Both the position numbers and the translations under genes were made by a program. The notes under the pieces were generated by a model. That model was not told the origin of the DNA. It searched no databases and worked only from the letters and a program-made list of their open reading frames with translations. A stretch of DNA of 64,000 nt from CAVSJR01 sp963728285. Its GTDB lineage: Bacteria; Actinomycetota; UBA4738; HRBIN12. Location of the stretch: NCBI GenBank assembly GCA_963728285.1, contig CAVSJR010000001.1, positions 930,001 to 994,000 of the forward strand, read 5' to 3'. This document shows positions 28,071 to 38,059 of the stretch, in pieces (position 1 is the first letter of the stretch; every line of letters begins with the position of its first letter).

Positions 28071-29039
28071 ATGGGCATGCGATCCGACATCGCCGCCGAG
28101 GAGGGCACTGCGCTGCAGGCCCCGCCCCCCGGGCGCGGGCGACGGAACTGGTTCCGGCAGGTCCTCTCGGAGAGCCTGCAGGCGAAGATCGGGCTCGCCG
28201 TCCTGCTGGGGTTCGTCGCGATCGCCGTCTTGGCGCCGTGGATCGAGCCGTACGACGTGCACACGCGGGTCGGGCCCATCTACGCGCCCCCCTCCCTGAA
28301 ACACCCACTCGGCCTGGACGACGGCGGGATCGACATGGTGTCGCTGTTGATCGAGGGCGCACGGACCTCGCTGATCGTCGGGTTCGCGGCGACGCTCGTG
28401 GCGATGATCATCGGCGGCGGGATCGGCGTCATCGCGGGCTACTTCGGCGGAGCGCCGGACGGCGTCCTGATGCGGATCACCGACTACTTCTTGGTGATCC
28501 CCGACCTGCCGCTCGCGATCATCGTCGCCGCCGTGTGGGGCGCAAGCCTGTCGCATCTGATCATCGTCATCGCCTTGCTGCTCTGGACGACGACGGCTCG
28601 GATCGTTCGGGCGCAGGTGAAGAGCGTGCGAGAACGCGCGTACGTGAAGCGAGCCCGTTCGCTGGGGGCGGGCGACGCGAGGATCATCTTCCGGCACATC
28701 CTGCCTCAGATCGGCCCGCTCCTGATCGCGAACACCGTGCTCACCATCGCGGTCGCCATCTTCGACGAGACGGCGCTCGCCTTCCTCGGCCTCGGCGACC
28801 CGACGGCGATCACCTGGGGGAGCATCATCGAGTTCGCGTTCCTTCGCACCGCGATCTCGTCGGGCGCGTGGTGGGCGGTCATCCCGGCCGGACTGTGCGT
28901 GGCCCTCCTGATCATGGGCTGCTTCTGGTTCGGCCAGGCGATCGAGGACTCCTTGAACCCGCGGCTGAAGGTCTCGTACCTGTCGCCCCGGGGGTTCCGC
29001 CTGCGGCCGGTGCCGATACCGGAGGCGCGGTCCGAGTGA
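28071..29039 (+). CDS. ABC transporter permease (DppC type)
   Basis: A 322-residue permease partner of the DppC/OppC group, with the N-terminal OppC helix (IGLAVLLGFVAIAVLAPWIEPYD) and the transport domain containing the EAA loop KRARSLGAGDARIIFRHILP. The last 50 residues include the SLNPRLKVSYLSPRG tail common to these permeases. Its TGA overlaps the GTG start of the first ATPase gene. Confidence 0.93.
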   Translation: MGMRSDIAAEEGTALQAPPPGRGRRNWFRQVLSESLQAKIGLAVLLGFVAIAVLAPWIEPYDVHTRVGPIYAPPSLKHPLGLDDGGIDMVSLLIEGARTSLIVGFAATLVAMIIGGGIGVIAGYFGGAPDGVLMRITDYFLVIPDLPLAIIVAAVWGASLSHLIIVIALLLWTTTARIVRAQVKSVRERAYVKRARSLGAGDARIIFRHILPQIGPLLIANTVLTIAVAIFDETALAFLGLGDPTAITWGSIIEFAFLRTAISSGAWWAVIPAGLCVALLIMGCFWFGQAIEDSLNPRLKVSYLSPRGFRLRPVPIPEARSE

Positions 29040-30019
29040 GCCTGCTCGAGGTTCGGGACCTGCACGTCTGGTTCGACCTCTCCGACGGAGGGCAGTTGCA
29101 CGCCGTGCAAGGCGTGAGCCTCGACGTGGATGCGGGCGAGCGGATTGGGCTGGTCGGCGAATCGGGGTGCGGGAAGACCACCTTGATCCTCGCGCTGTTG
29201 GGCTTGCTTCCGCCCTCGGCCACCGTGGCGGGCGACGTGCGCTTCGAGGGAGAGAGCATCCTGTCCGAGACGGAAGAGACGTTCCAGTCCCGCCGCTGGA
29301 AGGACATCGCCATGGTCTTCCAGGGGGCGATGAACGCGCTCAATCCCGTGAAGACGGTCGTCGCCCAGCTCGTCGAACCGATGGAGCTGCACGGGACCGC
29401 CGAGGGGGCCGCCGCGAGGAAGCGTGCGGGCGAGCTTCTCGAGAGGGTCGGGATCCCCGCCGCCGCGGGATCTCGATACCCGCACGAGTTCTCGGGAGGG
29501 ATGCGCCAGCGCGCCGCGCTTGCGATGGCCCTCGCGTGCGGGCCGAAGGTCCTGCTGGCCGACGAGCCGACGACGGCGCTCGACGTGATGGTGCAGGCGC
29601 AGATCCTGGAGCTGTTGACCGCCCTCGCGCGGGACTTCGGGCTCGCCCTGGTGCTCGTCACCCACGACCTGCCCGTCGTCGCGCACGTGTGCGAGCGCGC
29701 CGCCGTCATGTACGCGGGTGAGATCGTCGAGGCCGGCGGGATGGACGAGCTGTTCCACAGCCCGCGCCACCCGTACACGCGGCTGCTGTTCGCCGCGACG
29801 CCCGATCTCTACGGAGAGGAGGACGTCGCCTCCATCCCCGGCGCTCCACCACGTCTGGACCGGGCGATCGTCGGGTGCCCGTTCCGTCTGCGGTGCGATC
29901 GGGCCTTCGATCGATGCATCACCGAGCGGCCGATGCTGCAGTCACTCGGAGACGGTCGTGCGGCGGCATGCCATCTCAACGACGACCCGGTGGGGATCGG
30001 AGGTCCTCGACGCGCATGA
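29036..30019 (+). CDS. ABC transporter ATPase (DppD type)
   Basis: A 327-residue ATPase with Walker A GESGCGKTT, Q-loop MVFQGAMNALNPV, signature FSGGMRQRAALAMAL, Walker B VLLADEPTTALD and the switch histidine in LVTHDLPVVAHV. The C-terminal oligopeptide/dipeptide region has a Cys-rich block (GCPFRLRCDRAFDRC), as in DppD proteins where it can bind an iron-sulfur cluster. GTG start by GTGA overlap with the permease gene; stop overlaps the next ATG. Confidence 0.94.
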   Translation: MSLLEVRDLHVWFDLSDGGQLHAVQGVSLDVDAGERIGLVGESGCGKTTLILALLGLLPPSATVAGDVRFEGESILSETEETFQSRRWKDIAMVFQGAMNALNPVKTVVAQLVEPMELHGTAEGAAARKRAGELLERVGIPAAAGSRYPHEFSGGMRQRAALAMALACGPKVLLADEPTTALDVMVQAQILELLTALARDFGLALVLVTHDLPVVAHVCERAAVMYAGEIVEAGGMDELFHSPRHPYTRLLFAATPDLYGEEDVASIPGAPPRLDRAIVGCPFRLRCDRAFDRCITERPMLQSLGDGRAAACHLNDDPVGIGGPRRA

Positions 30020-31060
30020 GCGACGTCGCCACCGATCCCGGGCTCGGTCGAGCCGACTCCGACGAAGCGCCGCTGCTGGAGGTCCGGGAGCTGGTCACGC
30101 GGTTCCCCGTCCGTCGCGGAATCGTCGGCGCGCTGTCCCGCGCACCGCGCCGCTTCGTGCACGCCGTGGACGGTGTCTCGCTCTCGCTGCGCGCGGGCGA
30201 GATGCTCGCCCTGGTCGGCGAATCGGGGTGCGGGAAGACCACGACCGCGCATTCCATCCTTCGGCTCGTGGATCCCGAGTCGGGGACGATCTCGCTGAGC
30301 GGACGGGACATCACCGCGGCTCTCGCAGCGCGAGCTGCAACCGGTCCGGCGGAGAATGCAGATGATCTACCAGGATCCCTACGAATCCCTGGATCCTCGG
30401 TTCCGCGTCCGCCAGGCGATCGAGGAACCCATGTTGATCCATCACATGGGCGGCGATCGGTCGAATCGGCAGCGGCTGATCGCCGAGGCGCTCGCCCGCG
30501 TGGAGCTCACACCTCCGGAGATGTACGTCGAGCGCTTCTCCCATGAGCTCTCCGGCGGACAGCGCCAGCGGGTCGCGATCGCGGCGAGCCTGGTGCTCGA
30601 TCCGGATCTGCTCGTGGCCGACGAGCCCGTCTCCATGCTCGACGTGTCCATCCGGGCGGGGGTGCTCCGGCTGCTGGATCGCCTCCGACGAACGGGGAGC
30701 CTGGGCGTGCTCATGATCACCCACGACCTGTCCACGGCCGCCCGCTTCGCCGATCGCATCGCGGTCATGTATCTGGGTCGGATCGTCGAGGAAGGACCGG
30801 CGCGAGAGGTCGTTCGCAACCCCCAACATCCGTACACGAAGGCGCTCCTTTCGGTTGTGCCCAAGCGGGATCCGCGCGATCGATCCAACCCCCAGATCCT
30901 GAAGGGCGAGCCGCCGAATCCGATCGACGTGCCGCAGGGGTGCCGGTTCCATCCGCGATGCCCCGTCGCACAGGACCGCTGCCTCGTGATCGATCCCGAA
31001 CTCAGGCCGGTCCCGCGATCCGCCTCGCAGCGAGCGGCCTGCGTCCTCGTGGGGGAGTGA
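30016..31060 (+). CDS. ABC transporter ATPase (DppF type, one frameshift)
   Basis: The second ATPase of the importer, about 347 residues. The first part holds Walker A GESGCGKTTTAHS; an extra G near 30319 shifts the frame, and the protein continues with LSQRELQPVRRRMQMIYQDP (Q-loop), the signature LSGGQRQRVAIAASL, Walker B LLVADEPVSMLD and the Cys-containing CRFHPRCPVAQDRC tail. The ATG overlaps the upstream stop. It should pair with the DppD-type protein as the energising heterodimer. Confidence 0.93.
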
Positions 31061-31096
31061 GCCAAGCGCCCGAGATGAATGCGCAAGAGGACGCCT

Positions 31097-32167
31097 TCAG
31101 AGCGCCACGAGCTTCAGCCCTTGCTTGCGGATCCCTTTGATGATGTCGGGCAGCGCCGCGATCGTATCCCGCGCGTCGCCTCCGCCGTCGTGCAGCAGGA
31201 CGATCGATCCCGGCCCGACGTTCGAGAGCACTCGCTTGGTGATCTGCTTCGGCGTGGTCGAATGCCGCCAGTCCAGGGGGTCGACGTCCCACAGCACGAG
31301 CCGCATGCCGAGCTCGGCCGCGGTCTGCCGGACGTCGTCGTCCCAGCTGCCTCCCGGCGGCCGGAAGAGTCGAACGGGATCCCCGTATCGCTCGATGAGC
31401 TCGTTCGGCCTCGACATCTCCGCGGAGGTCCTGGAGGAAGCCAGATCCCGAAACGGGGGATCGGCCGGATGCGACCAGGAGTGGTTCGCGACCGTCATGC
31501 CGGAGTTCACCTCGCGGCGAACGAGCATCGGGTAGCGCTCGGCGAGGTAGCCGACGACGAAGAACGATGCCTTGGCCTTGTGGCGTGCCAGGACATCGAG
31601 GATCTTCGCCGTGGTCCGTGGCCACGGGCCATCGTCGAAGGTCAGCGCCACCTCGCGAGGACGGTGCAGCTTGCCCGTCGGCCTCGTGAACTCCCGCAGG
31701 ACCTTGCCCGACAGCTTGCCGCGGACGGTGACGTCCTCCGCCTCCGAGGTGCCGATCACGCTCGCCGGGTTCGGGGCGACGGGCGTGGGCAGCTTCTGGA
31801 CCAGCTTCACGGTCGGCTCCGTCGTGTCCTCGCCGTCGTCGACCTCGATCGAGTCGCCCGCCCGCAGCGCGGCCGACCTCGACGGCGGACCGCCGTTGAG
31901 GAGGACCTCGCCGGGGTCGGCGCGCCGCTGAAGGATGTCGCCCTCCACGTCGAGCAGCCGGCCCGCCCTCGCGTGGAGATCCTCTCGGCGGACGAGTTCG
32001 CCGAACGTCGTCCCCACCTCCACATGCACCAACTCCCCGTTCACACGGATGCCGATCAGGGGTGGGCCCTCGGCAAGCCGCCCCGCGGCGAACGTGAGCC
32101 CCACGATCACGGCGACCGCCGTGGCGGCGAGGAGAACCAGCCCGGCCTGAGGCAGCGTCCGCCTCAT
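31097..32167 (-). CDS. Membrane-anchored polysaccharide deacetylase (NodB domain)
   Basis: A 356-residue exported protein. Residues about 8-28 form an N-terminal signal anchor. A region of about 130 residues without clear assignment (perhaps two small domains with VNGELVHVEVGTTFGELV) precedes a NodB carbohydrate-esterase-4 domain: ALTFDDGPWP (about residue 173), the metal histidines in ANHSWSHPAD, LFRPPGGSWDDD, and the C-terminal SIVLLHDGGGD. It likely de-N-acetylates peptidoglycan or another surface polymer. ATG preceded by GGGAGGATGA. It converges on the transporter operon, with 36 bases between the stops. Confidence 0.88.
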   Translation of the reverse strand: MRRTLPQAGLVLLAATAVAVIVGLTFAAGRLAEGPPLIGIRVNGELVHVEVGTTFGELVRREDLHARAGRLLDVEGDILQRRADPGEVLLNGGPPSRSAALRAGDSIEVDDGEDTTEPTVKLVQKLPTPVAPNPASVIGTSEAEDVTVRGKLSGKVLREFTRPTGKLHRPREVALTFDDGPWPRTTAKILDVLARHKAKASFFVVGYLAERYPMLVRREVNSGMTVANHSWSHPADPPFRDLASSRTSAEMSRPNELIERYGDPVRLFRPPGGSWDDDVRQTAAELGMRLVLWDVDPLDWRHSTTPKQITKRVLSNVGPGSIVLLHDGGGDARDTIAALPDIIKGIRKQGLKLVAL

Positions 32168-32334
32168 CGCGTCATCCTCCCGCCGGCGTCAAGCATCGGG
32201 ATCATTGACCGCCTCCGATCCGACCCGGTTCCCGCCGCGTGGCGGCCGGGGCGGGCGGCTGAGAGCATGGGCGTCATGGTCCCGCCCGCGCCGATCGATC
32301 CCGGCTGCCGCGATCCTCTGCGCGGCTCCGGCCG

Positions 32335-33837
32335 ATGACCCGACCACGGATCCGCGTGCCCGACCCCGGGGGCGTGCGGAGCTTCTGGCTCGAGGAGGCG
32401 CTGGCGGCCGACGCGGGGGAGCCGTGCCCCCCGCTCGGGGCCCGCATCGCGGCCGACGTGTGCATCGTCGGCGGAGGGTTCGCGGGGCTGTGGACGGCGA
32501 ACGAGCTCATGGAGCGCGAGCCCGGCCTGCGGGTGGCGCTGCTCGAGGCGGACATCTGCGGCGGCGGAGCGAGCGGTCGCAACGGCGGCTTCGTGTCCTC
32601 GTCGTGGCACGACATCGAGGCGCTCGCCGACATCTACGGCGAGCGGGAGGGCGTTCGCTACGCGGTCGCCCTCGCATCCGAGATCGACGCCGTGGGCGCA
32701 TGGTGCGCGCGCAACGGCGTGGACGCCTGGTACCACAAGGACGGCGTGCTCGCGGCACGCGCGGGAGGATGGCAGCCGGAGCGATCTCCCGAGGCGGAGG
32801 CGCTGCTCCTGCGCCACGGCGTCGAGCGCCGCGAGCTCGACGCCGAGCAGGCCCGAGGCGTCGCGGATTCCCCTCGGTTCGTCGGCGGCATCATGGGCGA
32901 GGACACCGCGATCGTGCAGCCGGCGCGGCTCGCCCGGGGGCTGCGGCGAGTGGCGCTGGAACGCGGCGTCCGGATCTACGAGGGGACGCGCGCGACCCGC
33001 ATCGACGCAGGACGCCCGGCGGTCGTTCGCTCCGAGCGCGGCGCGGTCCGCGCGGATCAGGTCGTGCTCACGATCGGAGCGTGGGCCGCCGGCTGGCCCG
33101 GCTTTCGACGCGCGTTCGGCAACATCGCGGACTACATGGTCGTGACCGAGCCGATCCCCTCGCAGCTTCGGGACGACCTCGGGTGGACGAGCTGGGCCGG
33201 GATCGTCGACCGTCGCGAGCTCCTCTACTACCTGCGCCGAACCGACGACGACCGGATCGCCATCGGCGGCGGTTCGACCGGGGTCCTGTTCGGCGGCCGG
33301 ATCGGCCCCGCGTCGACCCACGATCGGCGGGTCGCGGAGGTCGCGGCCGAGGGCCTGCTGTGGCTCTTCCCGCAACTCGAGGGCATCCGGTTCACGCATG
33401 CCTGGGGCGGCCCCATCGACATGACCGCGTCGTTCACGCCGTTCTTCGAGACCCGCGAGCCGGGGAACGTCCACGCGGGGCTCGGCTTCTCCGGGCACGG
33501 GCTGGCCGCCACGAAGCTCGGCGGCAGGACGCTCGCGTCCCTCGTGCTGGGCAGCGAGGACGAATGGTCCACGCTTCCCGTCGTGGGTCCCCCGGTGGGG
33601 GCCGCTCCGCCGGAGCCGCTCAGGTGGCCGCTGGTGAGGGCGGCGGTGTGGGGGCTCGAGGCCGGGGACCGGGCGGAGTCGGCCGGCCGCCGGCGGAGCC
33701 CGCTCCAGCGAGCGCTCGGATGGGGCCCGGTCGCGAATCGGAATCGCCTTGGAGGGCGAGGCGTCAGGCTCGGCGATCCGGCTCGTCGGGCAGGGGCCTC
33801 GGTCGACGAGCCGCCGCCTCGTTCGGCACCTCGATGA
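32335..33837 (+). CDS. FAD-dependent amine/amino-acid oxidoreductase (DAO family)
   Basis: A 500-residue flavoprotein of the DAO family. The dinucleotide-binding motif CIVGGGFAGLWTANELME is near residues 43-60; SGRNGGFVSSSWHD and the C-terminal GLGFSGHGLAATKLGG are typical of the PuuB-like branch (gamma-glutamylputrescine oxidase and relatives). It probably oxidises an amine to an aldehyde. The aminoaldehyde dehydrogenase gene downstream on the same strand and the Pot importer nearby support a role in polyamine breakdown. The tail after about residue 440 is not conserved; its 3' end overlaps the convergent small membrane protein by 74 bases. Confidence 0.85.
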   Translation: MTRPRIRVPDPGGVRSFWLEEALAADAGEPCPPLGARIAADVCIVGGGFAGLWTANELMEREPGLRVALLEADICGGGASGRNGGFVSSSWHDIEALADIYGEREGVRYAVALASEIDAVGAWCARNGVDAWYHKDGVLAARAGGWQPERSPEAEALLLRHGVERRELDAEQARGVADSPRFVGGIMGEDTAIVQPARLARGLRRVALERGVRIYEGTRATRIDAGRPAVVRSERGAVRADQVVLTIGAWAAGWPGFRRAFGNIADYMVVTEPIPSQLRDDLGWTSWAGIVDRRELLYYLRRTDDDRIAIGGGSTGVLFGGRIGPASTHDRRVAEVAAEGLLWLFPQLEGIRFTHAWGGPIDMTASFTPFFETREPGNVHAGLGFSGHGLAATKLGGRTLASLVLGSEDEWSTLPVVGPPVGAAPPEPLRWPLVRAAVWGLEAGDRAESAGRRRSPLQRALGWGPVANRNRLGGRGVRLGDPARRAGASVDEPPPRSAPR

Positions 33838-34033
33838 CCGTGGGCGTCGATCCCTCCTGCAGCTCCCGGGTGAACTTCCTGATTCGGTAGCGGAAGTAGT
33901 AGTACGCGAACGCCGCGAGGAACGCGACCGCGAGCACGATCGACAGCGCGATGATGAGCGCGGCCTTGAGCACCGCTCCGAGGACGCCGAAGACGGCGGC
34001 CAGCAGCAGCAGGATCAGGATCAAGATGCCCAC
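33764..34033 (-). CDS. Small membrane protein, unknown function
   Basis: An 89-residue protein with a long hydrophobic N-terminal stretch (residues about 2-46, enough for two helices) and a charged cytoplasmic-type tail (YYYFRYRIRKFTRELQEG, then Arg/Pro-rich). I do not recognise it. Base composition and codon use look coding on this strand, and the hydrophobic pattern is unlikely to be a shadow. It overlaps the end of the oxidoreductase gene on the other strand. Confidence 0.6.
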   Translation of the reverse strand: MGILILILLLLAAVFGVLGAVLKAALIIALSIVLAVAFLAAFAYYYFRYRIRKFTRELQEGSTPTVIEVPNEAAARRPRPLPDEPDRRA

Positions 34034-34119
34034 GGCATCATCCTAATACGGCGGTCGGTGATTCGCTCGGGCCGGCGGGCTCGGGCCTCCTCGGCTACTC
34101 GTTGAAAGGGCACCTCGGG

Positions 34120-34125
34120 TAGGCT
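34120..34125 (+). promoter_or_regulatory. Possible -10 element before the aldehyde dehydrogenase
   Basis: TAGGCT, the same hexamer as at 8741 and 19839, lies 40 bases upstream of the start. A TTGAAA (34102-34107) is too close to be its -35 but would fit a TACGTG at 34125 with 17 bases between. Confidence 0.35.
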
Positions 34126-34165
34126 ACGTGCACATTCACCGAGCAGGGACCTGGAGGTGGAATCG

Positions 34166-35618
34166 GTGGCACAGGATCTGCAGATGTTCGTCGACGGGAA
34201 ATGGGTGGACGCCGTCGACGGGGGCCGGTTCGACGTGTTCAATCCGGCCACCGGCGAGGTGATCGCAACGGTCCCGGACGCGCAGCCCGCCGACGTGGAG
34301 CGCGCCGTCGGCGCCGCCCGGAGGATCTTCGACGGTGGATCGTGGTGGCCCGCCGTAACCGAGCGAGAGCGCGGGCGGATCCTGCTCAATGCCGCGGACA
34401 TCGTGCGCCGTGAGCACGAGCGCCTGGCCGAGATGGAGACGCTGGACTCCGGCAAACCGCTCGGCGAGGCGATGGAGGACATCGCCGAGGTGGCGTTCAT
34501 GTTCGAGTACTACGGGGGCTGGGCGACGAAGATCGACGGGTACATCCCCCCGGTCGGGCCGGACGCCATGAGCCTCGTGGTGAAGGAGCCCACGGGCGTG
34601 GCGGCCGGCATCACGCCGTGGAACTACCCGATGATGATGGCGGTGCAGAAGGTGGCCCCGGCGATCGCGGCGGGATGCACGTTCATCCTGAAGCCCGCCG
34701 AGCAGACGCCGCTCACCGCGCTCGAGATCCCGAAGATCCTGGAGGAGGCGGGGCTGCCGCCCGGCGTCGTCCAGGTGATCACCGGATTCGGTGAGACGGC
34801 GGGCGCGCCGCTCGTCGCAGAGCCCCGGCGTCGACAAGATCGGCTTCACCGGCTCGCGCGACGTCGGCAAGATGATCATGCGCTCGGGCGCCGACACGCT
34901 GAAGCGCGTGACCCTCGAGCTCGGCGGGAAGTCGCCGAACATCGTGTTCGCGGACGCCGAGTTCGAGGCCGCCATCGAGGGGTCGGCCAACGGGATCTTC
35001 TGGAACCAGGGCGAGATCTGCTCCGCCGGATCCCGCGTCTTCATCGAGCGATCGATCTACGACGACGCGCTCAACCAGCTCATCAGCCACGCGAAGGGCG
35101 TCGTCGTCGGCGACGGACGCAAGCCCGAGACGACGATGGGGCCGCTGGTGTCGAAGGAGCAGCAGGACCGCGTGCTCCACTACATCGACATCGGACAGAA
35201 GGAGACCACCCTCGCGGCGCAGGGCGATGCTCCCGCGGACGGCGACCTCGCCGGCGGGTACTTCGTGCCGCCGACGATCTTCGCCGACGCGAGCAACGAC
35301 ATGACCATCGCGCGGGAGGAGATCTTCGGGCCCGTCATGACGGTCATCCCGTTCGACGGCGTCGAGGAGGTCATCGAGCTGTCCAACGACAACCCCTACG
35401 GACTGGCCGCAGCGGTGTGGTCGCGCGACATCAAGAAGGCCATCAACACGGCGAAGGCGCTTCGAGCCGGCATCGTGTGGATCAACGACACGCAGCCGGC
35501 TCCCACCGAGGCGCCCTGGGGCGGCTACAAGCAGTCGGGGATCGGGCGCGAGCTCGGCAAGGAAGGCGTCGCCGACTACCTCGAGGAAAAGCACATCTAC
35601 ATCAACCTCGCCGAGTAA
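34166..35618 (+). CDS. Betaine/aminoaldehyde dehydrogenase (one frameshift)
   Basis: An NAD(P)-dependent aldehyde dehydrogenase of about 483 residues, of the betaine/4-aminobutyraldehyde dehydrogenase type. It has AGITPWNYPMMMAVQKVAPA, the catalytic Glu in TLELGGKSPNIVF and the catalytic Cys in NQGEICSAGSRVF. The GTG at 34166 is preferred over the one at 34157 because GGAGG lies 8 bases upstream of it. An extra C or G near 34817 shifts the frame. With the upstream FAD amine oxidase and the Pot importer it fits polyamine or choline-type catabolism, oxidising the aldehyde to the acid. Confidence 0.9.
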
Positions 35619-35625
35619 GCGGCTC

Positions 35626-36858
35626 CTACTCGTTCTTCCTCTCCGGGGGTGCGCGCATCCGGTCGAGGAGGCCCGTGATCGCCACACCGAGCGTGCAGAT
35701 CGCGATGGACGCCATCGTGAGCCGCAGGCCGGCCGTCTCGGCCAGCCACCCCATGATGGGAGGGCCAATCACGAATCCCGTGTAGCCGACGGTGCTCATC
35801 GCCGCGACGGCCAGCGCGGGGTCCGCCTCCGAATCGCCGACCATGCCGAACGCCGCGGGCGCGGCGGACGCGATGAAGAACCCGAGGACGAGGAAGGCCA
35901 CGCCGGCGATCGCCGGGCTGTTCGTGGAGGCCGCGACGATGCCTCCGACGAACGCGCCGATCCCCGACACGATGATGGTTCGGTGGTAGCCGAGGCCGAA
36001 CAGCACGCGTCCCGCGGTCAGCCGCCCGATCGCGAGCGCGGCGCTGAAGAACGCGAACGCGATGCCGGCCACGAGTGCCGTGGCCATCAGAGTGTTCCGC
36101 AGGAACACCCCCGACCACACGTCCATCGACCCCTCCACGAGGAACGCGAACATGATCACGATGGCCGGGAGGATGAGCCGACGCGAGCGCTTGAACACCG
36201 AGAGCGACATCCTCGTGTCCGCCTCGGCGGGGCGGGGGAGGCTTCGGACGTGGGACGAGAGATAGTTCCAGGCCATCGTGACGAACAGCAGGATGCCGGC
36301 GCTCGCGACGATCACCCTGAACGAGACGCCGGCGGTCGTGGCGAGCCCCGCGCCGAGCGCGCCGCAGATGCCGCCCACCGCGTAGGAGGCGTGCAGCCAC
36401 TGGAGGACGGGCCGGCGATGGCGGACCTCGAGCCCCTGGGCCGCGACGTTCATGAACACGTCGATCAGCCCGTTGCCGACGCCGAGGATGACGAACCCGA
36501 GCAGCAGGGCGGTGCTCGCCCCGTAGCCGATGGCCACGGCCCCGACCCCCATCGTGCCCAGGGCGAGCGCGATGGCGGTCGCCAGGGGAAGGGTCTGCAG
36601 ACGAGGGGAGAGGAAGACCATCGTCACGATCGAGACGACGGCCAGGATCGACATCTGGATTCCGGCCTCCCCCTCCGTCAGTTCGTGCACCCGGAGGTAG
36701 TCGGCGAAGACAACGACCCAGACGCCCCAGTACAGCCCGAACGTCAGATAGCCGGCGAGCAGCGGCGTGGTCGTGTGGCGGAGCGCTCGGTCCGGCGCGT
36801 ACGCGAAGGCGGTCTGATGCTTGGGGTCGAGGTGGGCCGGCGGGATCGGCTCGTCCAT
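35626..36858 (-). CDS. MFS transporter
   Basis: A 410-residue major facilitator with about 12 hydrophobic segments (for example GYLTFGLYWGVWVVVFADYL, TALLLGFVILGVGNGLIDVF and IAGVAFLVLGFFIASAAP) and the inter-domain basic loop. The sequence VGNGLIDVFMNVAAQG resembles the FucP/YbjJ-like group. The substrate is unknown. The ATG at 36858 is used; the next upstream in-frame start would add three residues. It is divergent from potA across 71 bases that contain operator-like sequence, so joint control is plausible. Confidence 0.85.
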   Translation of the reverse strand: MDEPIPPAHLDPKHQTAFAYAPDRALRHTTTPLLAGYLTFGLYWGVWVVVFADYLRVHELTEGEAGIQMSILAVVSIVTMVFLSPRLQTLPLATAIALALGTMGVGAVAIGYGASTALLLGFVILGVGNGLIDVFMNVAAQGLEVRHRRPVLQWLHASYAVGGICGALGAGLATTAGVSFRVIVASAGILLFVTMAWNYLSSHVRSLPRPAEADTRMSLSVFKRSRRLILPAIVIMFAFLVEGSMDVWSGVFLRNTLMATALVAGIAFAFFSAALAIGRLTAGRVLFGLGYHRTIIVSGIGAFVGGIVAASTNSPAIAGVAFLVLGFFIASAAPAAFGMVGDSEADPALAVAAMSTVGYTGFVIGPPIMGWLAETAGLRLTMASIAICTLGVAITGLLDRMRAPPERKNE

Positions 36859-36890
36859 GGACCACACATCTTGCGGCCGCCTGAACGGCC

Positions 36891-36920
36891 ATGCAAACGC
36901 TTTGGCATCTGGTGTATCCT
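36891..36920 (+). promoter_or_regulatory. LacI/PurR-like operator and -10 of potA (leaderless)
   Basis: ATGCAAACGCTTTGGCAT (36891-36908) is a dyad matching 14 of 18 positions with its complement, like LacI/PurR-family operators. It overlaps the expected -35/-10 spacer. TATCCT (36915-36920) ends 9 bases before the potA ATG, so the transcript is probably leaderless. A further GGCCG/CGGCC inverted repeat (36875-36890) lies upstream. Confidence 0.5.
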
Positions 36921-36929
36921 CCGGCAGTC

Positions 36930-38057
36930 ATGGCCGGTGGAGAAGTCCAGCTCGTCGACCTCGTGAAACGCTTCGGCGACGTCGTCGCCGTGGACGGCGT
37001 CAACCTTCGGATGCCGCCCGGCGAGTTCTTCTCCCTGCTCGGCCCGTCCGGCTGCGGCAAGACCACGTCGCTGCGGATGATCGCCGGCTTCGAGCGCCCG
37101 TCGGAGGGGCAGATCCTGCTCGACGGCGTGGACATGGCGCAGACGCCGCCGCACAAGCGAAACGTGAACACGGTCTTCCAGAACTACGCGCTGTTTCCTC
37201 ACCTCTCCGTCGAGGAGAACGTCGGATTCGGCCTCCGCTACCAGAGCGTCTCCAAGGAGGAGACGAAGCGCCGCGTCGGCGAGGCGCTCGACCTCGTCCA
37301 GCTCTCCGGGTTCGGCAAGCGGCGGCCCACCCAGCTCTCGGGCGGGCAGCAGCAGCGCGTCGCTCTCGCGCGCGCTCTCATCCTCAATCCGGAGGTCCTG
37401 CTCCTCGACGAGCCGCTCGGCGCCCTCGACGCCAAGCTCCGCAAGGCGCTCCAGATCGAGCTGAAGGCGCTGCAGGAGGAGGTCGGCATCACGTTCATCT
37501 ACGTGACGCACGACCAGGAGGAGGCCCTCACGATGTCCGATCGCATCGCCGTGATGTCGAGCGGGCGCGTCGAGCAGATCGGCCCCCCGAACGAGGTCTA
37601 CGAGGAGCCGGCGACGGCCTACGTCGCCGACTTCCTGGGCGTCTCGAACCTCATGAGCGCGAAGGGAGACGGCGCCGTCGGGAGCCGGTGCAAGATCCGG
37701 CTCGGCGAGTTCTCGCTGGAGGCGGGCAAGGGCGAGGCCGACGCCACGGGAGACGTGAAGATCGTGATCCGGCCCGAGCGCGTGGTGCTCGAGGAGCACG
37801 GCAGCACGGGTGAGAACCGGATTCCGGCGATGGTCGAGCGCGTCGTCTACGTGGGATCGGTCATGCAGGTGATCCTGAACCTCGCGCCGGGCGGCCGGAT
37901 CCAGGCGTGGGTGCAGAACCAGGGCGAGGGGATCCCCTACGAACAGGGAACGCCCGTGACCGTCCACTTCCCGGTGGACGCCCTCCGCGTGCTGGCCGAC
38001 ACCGGCGCCGTCGCTCCGCGGGCGGACGAGGCCTCGGCGCAGGCCGCCATCTCCTGA
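36930..38057 (+). CDS. potA: Spermidine/putrescine ABC transporter ATPase
   Basis: A 375-residue importer ATPase: Walker A GPSGCGKTTSLRM, Q-loop TVFQNYALFPHLSV, signature LSGGQQQRVALARAL, Walker B LLLDEPLGALD, switch His in YVTHDQEEALTM, and a C-terminal TOBE domain (KIVIRPERVVLEE, then VGSVMQVILNL). These features match PotA. The permease and binding-protein genes potC-potB-potD lie downstream on the opposite strand, convergent with potA, so the importer is made from two transcripts. Related ATPases serve iron or thiamine importers, but the genomic partners indicate polyamines. Confidence 0.93.
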   Translation: MAGGEVQLVDLVKRFGDVVAVDGVNLRMPPGEFFSLLGPSGCGKTTSLRMIAGFERPSEGQILLDGVDMAQTPPHKRNVNTVFQNYALFPHLSVEENVGFGLRYQSVSKEETKRRVGEALDLVQLSGFGKRRPTQLSGGQQQRVALARALILNPEVLLLDEPLGALDAKLRKALQIELKALQEEVGITFIYVTHDQEEALTMSDRIAVMSSGRVEQIGPPNEVYEEPATAYVADFLGVSNLMSAKGDGAVGSRCKIRLGEFSLEAGKGEADATGDVKIVIRPERVVLEEHGSTGENRIPAMVERVVYVGSVMQVILNLAPGGRIQAWVQNQGEGIPYEQGTPVTVHFPVDALRVLADTGAVAPRADEASAQAAIS

Positions 38058-38059
38058 TC

